In this document: positions 26,636-33,365 of the stretch, piece after piece
Numbering within the stretch: position 1 is the first letter of the stretch
Layout of the letters: each line of letters begins with the position of its first letter
DNA from: Bradyrhizobium murdochi
Lineage (GTDB): Bacteria; Pseudomonadota; Alphaproteobacteria; Rhizobiales; Xanthobacteraceae
Assembly (NCBI RefSeq): GCF_000472965.1
Contig: NZ_KI421483.1
Location: 78,211-142,210 of the forward strand
Direction: 5' to 3'
DNA length: 64,000 nt
Notes under the pieces: generated by a model
Databases searched by the model: none
Told to the model about the DNA's origin: nothing
What the model saw: only the letters and a program-made list of their open reading frames with translations
Position numbers and translations under genes: made by a program

Positions 26636-27868
26636 TCAAATCACGAAGAATCCGTGCGTGGCGTCGCGGCGGAGCTGCTCGACGAGACCGTATTCCCAGT
26701 CGAGATAAGCCTGCATCGCGCTTTCCTTGACATCGGTGCCCTCATAGGGCCGGCGATAGCGGTGTGACGGATCGGGTTTTGGGATCAGGCGCGGCGGTCC
26801 GATTTCCAGCGTGGCGTCGTAGCCCCCTTCAAGCACGTAAGTTTCCCAGCGCATTTGCGCCAGCCAGGACGCGGTCATGTCGGCGCGCACGCGCATATTG
26901 TCCGTCAGCACGATCCGGGCGCCGCGCACCGGCGCCGCCATATCGATTTCCTGCACTAATTGCCCGCCGGCGTAATGGCGGAAGCCCTTGAAATGGCCAG
27001 CCGTGTATTCCTCCTCCGAGCGGACGTCGAAGCAGTAGAGCGTACGGTTGGCCTGCGCCCGCAACGCCGCCATTTCCTCTGATCCGATATGGCGGACACC
27101 GGCGCGATAGGCGACGTCGCGGGCATTGGCTTCGCCGCCTTTGATGGCACCGACCTCGCCGCGCCTGTCACTGCCATGTTCGAGACGTTGTTTGGCCAGC
27201 GTCCAGCCGATGGTGCCGTTGCGCAGCGCCCGCACCTTGTTCGCGACGCCGGCATTGATCAGCGACTGGGTACCGATGATCGAGCGGGTGCGGCCTGCGC
27301 AATTGACGATGATGGTGGTCTCGGGATCCGGCGCGGCGCGGCCGGCGCGCAGCACCAGTTCGGCGCCGGGCACGCTGATGGAGCCCGGGATGTTCATGGT
27401 GGCGTATTCATCGAAGCGGCGGACATCGAGGATTTGGATATTGGCGCCACTCGCAATCAGGGCGCCGACTTCCTCGGCGGCGAGCGAAGGCGTGTGGCGG
27501 CGCGACTCGACCAGTTCGCCGAAGGCCTTGGCGTAGGAATTGACGTCCTCGAACACCTCGTAGCCCGCCCACTTCCAGCCCTGCAGCCCGCCGTCGAGCT
27601 GGCGAACGTTGGGGTAGCCCAACGCTTTCAGGTGGTCTGCCGCTACGATGACGAGGCCTTCACCAGCGTCATAGAGCACGATCGGCACCTCCTTGCGCGG
27701 CAACCGCGTCTCCGCTTCGAGCGCGATCCGGTCGGCCGCCATGTTGGCGGCAAACAGGGGATGTCCGGTGGCGAACACGGCCTCGTGCCTGACATCGAGC
27801 AGCGCGATTTCCTCGCGCAGCAGCAGCGCGGCGCGAACTTGCGAGGAGGTAACAGAGGGTACGGTCAT
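26636..27868 (-). CDS. Protein with three rhodanese domains
   Basis: About 410 residues forming three rhodanese folds: LLDVRHEAVFATGHP, ILDVRRFDEYATMNIPG and CFDVRSEEEYTAGH. Only the second has the catalytic cysteine (VNCAGRTRS). The first loop reads LYDAGEG and the third LTDNMRV, both with Asp in place of Cys. So one active sulfurtransferase domain is flanked by two likely structural ones. Starts at 27892 and 27868 are possible; GGAAT before 27868 is the better RBS. It is divergent from a LysR gene whose ATG is only 60 bp away. Confidence 0.83.
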   Translation of the reverse strand: MTVPSVTSSQVRAALLLREEIALLDVRHEAVFATGHPLFAANMAADRIALEAETRLPRKEVPIVLYDAGEGLVIVAADHLKALGYPNVRQLDGGLQGWKWAGYEVFEDVNSYAKAFGELVESRRHTPSLAAEEVGALIASGANIQILDVRRFDEYATMNIPGSISVPGAELVLRAGRAAPDPETTIIVNCAGRTRSIIGTQSLINAGVANKVRALRNGTIGWTLAKQRLEHGSDRRGEVGAIKGGEANARDVAYRAGVRHIGSEEMAALRAQANRTLYCFDVRSEEEYTAGHFKGFRHYAGGQLVQEIDMAAPVRGARIVLTDNMRVRADMTASWLAQMRWETYVLEGGYDATLEIGPPRLIPKPDPSHRYRRPYEGTDVKESAMQAYLDWEYGLVEQLRRDATHGFFVI

Positions 27869-27927
27869 GGACGGAGATTCCGAAAACGGCATATGATCGC
27901 TTGCACAATAGGCACTCTGGGCACCTG

Positions 27928-28851
27928 ATGGATCTCAAACAATTGCGGACTTTCCGGGCCGTAGCCGAACTTGGAAGCCTGAGCAAGGCCGCGGATCGGC
28001 TGCGTGCCGCGCAGCCGGCGCTGAGCCGCCACATCAAGCTGCTCGAGCATGAGCTTCGCGTCGAGCTGTTCGTCCGCAATGGGCGCGGCATGCTGTTGAC
28101 CAGCGCGGGCCGGATGCTGCTCGACCGCACCACCGGCCTGATCCGCCAGATCGAGCAGGTCAGCGACGACCTCAAATCGGCGAACGGCAATCCGTCGGGC
28201 CGCGTCATCCTCGGGCTGGTGCCGACGGTCAGCGCCGTCCTGTCCGGACGGTTTGCCCGCCGCGTCCTCAACGAGTTTCCCGATGTCTCGCTGCGCATCG
28301 TGGAGAGCTATGGCGGGCACCTGGTCGAATGGCTGCACCGCGGCGAGATGGATCTCGCGATCATTTATGGTCCGGCGGTCGATCTCCATCTTCAGGTCCA
28401 GTCGATCGGCCGCGAGGATATCGTCGCTGTCGGGCCACCGGGGTCCGGGCTGAACAAGCGCAAGCAGGTCGATCTGAAGTGGCTGGTGAAGCAAAAGCTG
28501 ATCCTGCCGAGCATCTCGCATGGCTTGCGGGCGCTCTTGGAGAAAGCGCTGGCGCGCGAAAAACTGAAGTTAGAGGCCATGATCGAGGTCGATTCCTACC
28601 GCGCCCAGATCAGCCTGATGGAGGAAGGGCTCGGCTACACGCTGCTGCCGCCCTCGGCCATCCGCACCGAGGTGGCGGCGAAACGGCTGGAGATGGCGGC
28701 CGTCAGTCCCGCCGTGTCGCGCGAATTGATTTTGGCCTCGCCGATCGCCCACCCGCCGTCGATCGCAACGACGACGATCGCCACCCTGATCGTATCCGAG
28801 ATTCAACAGCTCTCCCGGGAAGAACGCTGGAAGATCAACATGACGGCGTAG
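27928..28851 (+). CDS. LysR family transcriptional regulator
   Basis: A 307-residue protein beginning MDLKQLRTFRAVAELGSLSKAADRLRAAQ-type helix-turn-helix, followed by a periplasmic-binding-like effector domain (GRVILGLVPTVSAVL, LAIIYGP, MEEGLGYTLLPPSAI). LysR proteins usually control a divergent neighbour, here the rhodanese gene. The convergent TPP decarboxylase genes follow directly. The inducer is unknown. Confidence 0.88.
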   Translation: MDLKQLRTFRAVAELGSLSKAADRLRAAQPALSRHIKLLEHELRVELFVRNGRGMLLTSAGRMLLDRTTGLIRQIEQVSDDLKSANGNPSGRVILGLVPTVSAVLSGRFARRVLNEFPDVSLRIVESYGGHLVEWLHRGEMDLAIIYGPAVDLHLQVQSIGREDIVAVGPPGSGLNKRKQVDLKWLVKQKLILPSISHGLRALLEKALAREKLKLEAMIEVDSYRAQISLMEEGLGYTLLPPSAIRTEVAAKRLEMAAVSPAVSRELILASPIAHPPSIATTTIATLIVSEIQQLSREERWKINMTA

Positions 28852-28858
28852 CTGCGCC

Positions 28859-29458
28859 TCAATTATACAGCGCCTCGTCTCCCAACACCGATTGCCGGAA
28901 GCGCGTCGTCAGGATGACGCCGTCGGCAGGCGGCATCACGAACACCAGCGCCTCGGGATTGATCTTGATCTGCGCGAAAACCGTTCCTCGCCCTTCATGC
29001 GCGAGGTCGCGCAATTCGGTGACTTCCGCCATCGTGCGAACAATGCGTGAGGTGCGGATGCCGCAGGCGGTCGCGATGGCGGCAAGGTCGACGCCGGAGG
29101 CGGTGGGGGTCTTCTGCATGCCGGTCTCCCCGAAGCGCTCGTTGTCGAGAACGGCGATCGTGAGATTCTTCGGCGCTTCGACCGCGATCGTGGCGAGCGA
29201 GCCGATATTCATCAGCATCTCGCCGTCGCCGGTGATGACCAGAACCTTGCGCTTCGGTTGCGCCAAAGCGAGGCCAAGCCCGATCATCGAGGCGGCGCCC
29301 ATCGCGCCCCAGAGCGGAAAATTGTTCGGATGGTCGCCGGCGGCGGAGACATCCCAGTTCGGCGCGCCGAGCCCGGCGATGACGAGGAGATCGGCGCGGT
29401 CGCGCAACAATTCGTTGACGACGTCGCGGCGATGCAGAAGCGCGTTCGGATTGCTCAT
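28859..29458 (-). CDS. TPP-dependent decarboxylase, beta subunit (sulfopyruvate/phosphonopyruvate type)
   Basis: This 199-residue protein contains the thiamine diphosphate motif GDGEMLMN...LDNERFGETG and resembles ComE-like beta subunits and the C-terminal half of phosphonopyruvate decarboxylase. Its ATG overlaps the alpha-subunit stop (ATGA). Together the subunits should decarboxylate a 3-substituted pyruvate such as sulfopyruvate. Which substrate applies cannot be decided here. Confidence 0.75.
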   Translation of the reverse strand: MSNPNALLHRRDVVNELLRDRADLLVIAGLGAPNWDVSAAGDHPNNFPLWGAMGAASMIGLGLALAQPKRKVLVITGDGEMLMNIGSLATIAVEAPKNLTIAVLDNERFGETGMQKTPTASGVDLAAIATACGIRTSRIVRTMAEVTELRDLAHEGRGTVFAQIKINPEALVFVMPPADGVILTTRFRQSVLGDEALYN

Positions 29459-30021
29459 TTGCGGGCAAGCTCCTTGAAATTCTTCGCGCCAAGCACGCGC
29501 TGGCCGACCAGGACCGCCACCGGCTTCCAGGTGTTGAAGGCGAGGTTGGCCGCGCCCTGCACGGTGGAGGCGACGAGATCCGGCTCGTCGACCTTGTTCA
29601 CGATCACGCCCATGGCCTCCAACGAGGGCCGCGTGCCCTGCCCCATCGGGATCTGCCACGGATTGAATTCGCCCCAATCGCCGCGCATGGTGACGATCAT
29701 CAATAACGGCATATGGCAGATGACGGGCAGCGACAGCATGTTGATGCAATTGCCGACGCCGCTCGATTGCAACAGCAGCACGCCGCGCTCGCCGCCGAGC
29801 CACGCGCCCGCCAGCATCGCTACGCCCTCTTCCTCCGTCGTCAGCGTGACGACGCGAGTCTCGGGATCGGCCTCGAAGGAGCGGATCAGGCGGCTGTGGC
29901 CGGCGTCCGGAACCATCGCGACCTGGCGAATGCCGGCGTCCTTGAGCACGCGGTAGATCTCGTCCGGCCACGTCGGCAGCGCCGGTGCGGCCTCGGCACG
30001 TGATTTTGCTGCTTCCGCCAT
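29455..30021 (-). CDS. TPP-dependent decarboxylase, alpha subunit (sulfopyruvate/phosphonopyruvate type)
   Basis: This 188-residue protein covers the pyrimidine-binding half of a TPP enzyme, with the catalytic-glutamate region TTEEEGVAMLAGAWLGGERG and LLLQSSGVGNCINML. ComD-like alpha subunits have this size. GGAGG lies about 11 bases upstream of the ATG. The gene is coupled to the beta-subunit gene, and a rhodanese gene under a LysR neighbour is close by, which may point to organosulfur metabolism. Confidence 0.75.
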   Translation of the reverse strand: MAEAAKSRAEAAPALPTWPDEIYRVLKDAGIRQVAMVPDAGHSRLIRSFEADPETRVVTLTTEEEGVAMLAGAWLGGERGVLLLQSSGVGNCINMLSLPVICHMPLLMIVTMRGDWGEFNPWQIPMGQGTRPSLEAMGVIVNKVDEPDLVASTVQGAANLAFNTWKPVAVLVGQRVLGAKNFKELARK

Positions 30022-30209
30022 CGGGCTCAATTTCCTCCGCGATTCCAAGGGTTGGTTGACGTGCAGAATAGATCGCGGCGAGGGTTCGAGGAATTTGAAT
30101 GTGGACATGGCTTCTATCGCAAAATTGAAAGGCTCAGTGGAGCCAAAGCGTCATACCGAATGGCTGGCACGCTGACGTTTGGCCCGTCCATGCAGCCGAA
30201 ATTATTTCG

Positions 30210-30238
30210 GGAACCTGCTGGCTCCTGCAGCATCCAAT
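30210..30238 (+). promoter_or_regulatory. Candidate ECF-sigma promoter in front of the sigma gene
   Basis: GGAACC (30210-30215), then exactly 16 bases, then ATCCAAT (30232-30238). The same two blocks at the same spacing occur before the DUF4142 gene at 31095. GGAAC is a common ECF -35 core. It is likely an autoregulatory promoter. Confidence 0.6.
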
Positions 30239-30265
30239 CCCAATACCCTGATATTGGTGGATATC

Positions 30266-30946
30266 ATGCACCAGGCCCACATACCGGACATCGCGCGCCT
30301 CGATACCGGCGACGCCGAGTTGGTGCGCCGCGCGCTGGCCCGCGACGAGGCGGCGGTGCGCGCGATCATGCAGGCGAATAATCGCAGGCTGTACCGGCTC
30401 GCCCGCGGCATTCTGCGCAACGATGGCGAGGCCGAAGACGTCGTGCAGGAGGCTTATGTCCGTGCCTTCACCCATCTGGAAAACTTTCGCGGTGATTCCA
30501 GCCTGTCGACGTGGTTGTCGCGGATCACCATGAATGAGGCGCTCGGCCGGCTGCGCCGGCAGCGGCCCGCCGTCGAACTGGACTCATTGCCGCAGGGCGC
30601 GCTGGAGGCCCAGATCATCCAGTTTCCTCTCGCCGCCGACGATCCGGAAAAATCCATGGCCCAGCGTGAAATTCAGCATGTCGTCGAACACGCCATCGAC
30701 GAATTGCCGGAAGCGTTCCGTCTCGTCTTCATCACCCGCGTGATCGAGGGGATGAATGTGGAAGAGACCGCCGAACTTCTTGGGCTGAAGCCGGAGACGG
30801 TAAAAACCCGACTGCACCGCGCCCGCACCATGCTGCGCGATATCGTCGAGAACAAGATCGGTCCCGTGGTGATGGAGGCGTTCCCCTTTGCCGGCCGGCG
30901 CTGCGAGCGGCTGACGGACGCCGTGCTGAAGCGGCTGGAGTATTAG
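30266..30946 (+). CDS. ECF-type RNA polymerase sigma factor
   Basis: This 226-residue protein has region 2 (RLYRLARGILRNDGEAEDVVQEAYVRAF, STWLSRITMNEAL) and region 4 (LPEAFRLVFITRVIEGMNVEETAELLGLKPETVKTRLHRAR). The C-terminus carries a short extra tail (FPFAGRRCERL) with one Cys. No anti-sigma gene lies beside it; the next genes encode a DUF4142 protein and a cupredoxin. The ATG at 30266 is chosen because an ECF-like promoter ends 28 bp before it. Confidence 0.87.
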   Translation: MHQAHIPDIARLDTGDAELVRRALARDEAAVRAIMQANNRRLYRLARGILRNDGEAEDVVQEAYVRAFTHLENFRGDSSLSTWLSRITMNEALGRLRRQRPAVELDSLPQGALEAQIIQFPLAADDPEKSMAQREIQHVVEHAIDELPEAFRLVFITRVIEGMNVEETAELLGLKPETVKTRLHRARTMLRDIVENKIGPVVMEAFPFAGRRCERLTDAVLKRLEY

Positions 30947-30967
30947 CGTAACTGACCGCGGTGGCTT

Positions 30968-31060
30968 CATCCTTCGAGACGCCCGCTGCGCGGGCTCCTC
31001 AGGATGAGGTCCGAGACCTCATGGTGAGGAGCGCGGCGTAGCCGCGCGTCTCGAACCATG
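30968..31060. repeat. Palindromic intergenic element, family A
   Basis: Starts CATCCTTCGAGACGCCCGC and ends GCGCGTCTCGAACCATG, with inner CTCCTCAGGATGAGG and CCTCATGGTGAGGAG arms. It is a compound hairpin of the dispersed type seen in Bradyrhizobium genomes. It lies between the sigma gene and the promoter of the DUF4142 gene. Confidence 0.6.
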
Positions 31061-31094
31061 CAGGCCCAACTGCTGCGACAAGGCCGATTTTCCC

Positions 31095-31123
31095 GGAACC
31101 TCCAGCCGCCTTCTCCATCCAAT
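31095..31123 (+). promoter_or_regulatory. Candidate ECF-sigma promoter before the DUF4142 gene
   Basis: GGAACC (31095-31100), 16 bases, ATCCAAT (31117-31123): the same layout as the motif in front of the adjacent sigma gene. It lies 60 bp before the DUF4142 ATG. Confidence 0.6.
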
Positions 31124-31182
31124 TCCCTGTGCAACCAACATGCGCCGAGTGCTCGCGCCCGGCGCCACAGGAGTATCAAACC

Positions 31183-31704
31183 ATGTTCATCCGATTGAGC
31201 GCGGCGATCGCCGCATTGAGCTTTCTTGGCAGCGCCGTGCTGGCGCAAGGAGCAAAACCCACCGATCCTCAGATCGCGCATATCGCCTACACGGCGGGCG
31301 TCATCGACATCAACGCCGCCAAGCAGGCGATCGCGAAAGCCAGCAACAAGGACGTCAAGGCGTTCGCGCAAGACATGGTGCGCGACCATGAGGCCGTGAA
31401 CAAGCAGGCGCTCGACCTGGTCAAGAAGCTGAAGGTGACGCCGGAGGACAACGACACCAGCAAGACGCTGTCGAAGCAGGCCACCGAGAAACTCGCCGAG
31501 CTCGACAAGCTGAAGGGCGCCGAATACGACAAGGCCTATCTCGCCAACGAGGTCGCCTACCACAAGACCGTCAACAGCGCGCTGGAGACGCAATTGATTC
31601 CGTCAGCCAGTAATGCCGAGCTGAAGAGCCTGCTGCAAACCGGCCTAAAGATTTTTCAAGGCCACCAGCAGCACGCCGAACAAGTCGCCGCCAAGCTGAA
31701 GTAG
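31183..31704 (+). CDS. DUF4142 domain exported protein
   Basis: A 173-residue protein with signal peptide (MFIRLSAAIAALSFLGSAVLAQ). The helical DUF4142 body carries FAQDMVRDHEAVNKQAL, ELDKLKGAEYDKAYLANEVAYH and a C-terminal IFQGHQQHAEQVAAKL. The His/Glu pattern on a four-helix bundle resembles ferritin-like folds, so metal binding is possible. CAGGAG precedes the ATG. It is followed after 10 bp by a cupredoxin gene. Both are likely targets of the upstream sigma factor. Confidence 0.83.
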   Translation: MFIRLSAAIAALSFLGSAVLAQGAKPTDPQIAHIAYTAGVIDINAAKQAIAKASNKDVKAFAQDMVRDHEAVNKQALDLVKKLKVTPEDNDTSKTLSKQATEKLAELDKLKGAEYDKAYLANEVAYHKTVNSALETQLIPSASNAELKSLLQTGLKIFQGHQQHAEQVAAKLK

Positions 31705-31714
31705 GAGACCCGCC

Positions 31715-32035
31715 ATGCATCCGGGACGATACCTGCCCCTCGTCGCCGCCCTGCTGCTTGGCGCGGCGGTCGTCCCGGCGCATGCAGCGACGATCCAGAT
31801 CACGATCGACAATCTGGTGTTCGCGCCGGCCGAGGTGTCTGCCAAGGTCGGCGACACCATCGAATGGATCAACAAGGACGTATTCGCCCACACCGCGACC
31901 GCGCGCAACGGCGATTTCGACATCGCCACGCCGCCGAAGAAGACGGTGACCTCGGTGCTGACGAAGGCCGGCAGCGTCGAATATTACTGCCGCTACCATC
32001 CGAACATGAAGGCGGTGTTGACGATTGCGCCGTAG
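31715..32035 (+). CDS. Cupredoxin (plastocyanin/azurin-like) exported protein
   Basis: This 106-residue small blue-copper protein has a signal peptide ending VPAHA. The ligand set is complete: His59 in FAHTA, then Cys92, His95 and Met98 in YYCRYHPNM. It should bind one copper in the periplasm and carry electrons. It is co-transcribed with the DUF4142 gene by spacing. Confidence 0.87.
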   Translation: MHPGRYLPLVAALLLGAAVVPAHAATIQITIDNLVFAPAEVSAKVGDTIEWINKDVFAHTATARNGDFDIATPPKKTVTSVLTKAGSVEYYCRYHPNMKAVLTIAP

Positions 32036-32051
32036 CCGCTGGCGAGGCGGC

Positions 32052-32579
32052 TCAGGCGGCGCGCACCGAGCTGAGGAACTTGCCGACCTCGCGCTTTAGC
32101 CGATCGCTTTCGCCGGACAGCGATTTTGCCGCTGATAGCACCTGGGCGGAGGCGGAGCCGGTCTCGCTGGCACCGCGCTGCACGTCCGTGATGTTGGCGG
32201 AAACCTGCTGCGTGCCGTTCGCGGCCTGCTGCACGTTGCGGGATATTTCCTGCGTCGCCGCGCCCTGCTCCTCGACGGCGGCGGCGATGGTGGCGGCAAT
32301 CTCCGACATCCGGCCGATGGCATCGCCGATCTCCTTGATGGCGCCGACCGATTCCTGCGTCGCCGCCTGGATGCCCGATATCTGCTGGCTGATCTCGCCG
32401 GTCGCTTTCGCGGTCTGCTCGGCCAACGCCTTCACTTCGGAGGCGACCACCGCAAAACCGCGCCCCGCCTCGCCCGCGCGCGCCGCTTCGATGGTGGCAT
32501 TCAGCGCCAGGAGGTTGGTCTGGCCCGCGATGGTGTTGATCAGCTCCACCACGTCGCCAAAAAGCCGACCGATCCGCAT
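32052..32579 (-). pseudogene. Methyl-accepting chemotaxis protein, C-terminal fragment
   Basis: 175 codons cover the signalling hairpin (IAGQTNLLALNATIEAARAGEAGRGF) and the C-terminal methylation helix. The sensor, membrane and HAMP parts are missing. Homology to chemotaxis receptors begins at about GDVVELI (near 32565); the sequence before it (RCPPLPGKAETKMRIGRLF in the same frame) is unrelated. So the 5' part has been lost by a deletion or rearrangement whose junction lies near 32565-32580. Confidence 0.75.
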
Positions 32580-32948
32580 TTTTGTTTCCGCTTTGCCCGG
32601 GAGAGGCGGGCAACGTAACCAGAACGGGCTAAGGCCACATTAATTCGAGACCGGCTTCTCGATCCAAGATCATCGGCGGGTCGGACCGCCAGCCGCCGCC
32701 TGCCACCGCGGATAGAGGAGCGCGATCTGATCAAGCCCAAGCGCATCGTCGAGCGCTAGGAGCGTTCCGGTGAGCAGCATGTCGTTGCTTGGGTGCAAGT
32801 TTCATTTCATGATGGCGTGTCATCGATTTCGGAACCGCAGCCGCGACGGAGACTTATTTCGTCGTGCTTGCGCGGGTGCCAGCGATGTTGTTTCCGCATG
32901 AAAACAGCAATCTAACCTCATTTTGGATCGATGTAACGGAGGAGCGCC
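32580..32948. other. Stretch between MCP fragment and hsp20
   Basis: About 370 bp that replaces the expected 5' part of the chemotaxis gene. A 36-codon minus-strand frame (32780 to 32670, starting MLLTGTLLALDDALGLDQIA) reads like protein but has no recognised family. The right half should hold the hsp20-lon promoter; I see no certain heat-shock promoter or ROSE element. GGAGG lies just before the hsp20 ATG. Confidence 0.35.
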
Positions 32949-33356
32949 ATGCCGGAGAAAGATCCAATCAACTGGATGCTGTCCGACGCCATCGAGACGC
33001 TCGCCCGGGCCGAACGCCTTCACCAGCAGTTCCTGAATTTGCAGCCATTGGCTGGCGTTCGAGAGCCAAGTTGGGAGCCGCCCATCGATGTGCTGGAGAC
33101 CGATCGCGAGATTCTCATTCTAATCGCATTGCCGGGGGTCGATCCGAATGAAGTCGAAGCACTGCTCGAAAACGGGATGCTGGTAGTGAGCGGACGCCGC
33201 ACGCTTCCCGCAGAACTGCGCAACGCACGTATTCTACGCCTCGAGCTGCCTCAAGGGCGGTTCGAACGCCGCATTCGGCTGCCGGCAGGCCGCTACGCCA
33301 TCACCCGCTTCGCCGCCCACGGTTGCATTGGCCTGCGCCTTGCCAAATCCTCCTGA
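32949..33356 (+). CDS. Hsp20/alpha-crystallin small heat-shock protein
   Basis: This 135-residue protein has an alpha-crystallin core: EPPIDVLETDREILILIALPGVDPNEV, LVVSGRR and FERRIRLPAGRY. It holds unfolded proteins for later refolding or degradation. The C-terminal IxI motif is not obvious. lon starts 9 bp downstream, so chaperone and protease are made together. Confidence 0.83.
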   Translation: MPEKDPINWMLSDAIETLARAERLHQQFLNLQPLAGVREPSWEPPIDVLETDREILILIALPGVDPNEVEALLENGMLVVSGRRTLPAELRNARILRLELPQGRFERRIRLPAGRYAITRFAAHGCIGLRLAKSS

Positions 33357-33365
33357 GAGTTGGCC

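Noticed and set aside
28329..29477. Plus-strand frame running from lysR into the TPP decarboxylase region
   Set aside because: It overlaps two well-supported genes in other frames and shows no protein-like pattern of its own.
32052..32579. Complete chemotaxis receptor gene
   Set aside because: Only the cytoplasmic tip and C-terminal helix are present; no sensor, membrane or HAMP part.
32820..32850. EcfG-type promoter (GGAACC at 32827) before hsp20
   Set aside because: No CGTT follows at 16-17 bases, so the consensus is not met.
32790..32948. ROSE-type RNA thermometer before hsp20
   Set aside because: Small heat-shock genes of this group often have ROSE elements, but I see no clear anti-Shine-Dalgarno strand pairing with GGAGG; only a weak CCTC is present.
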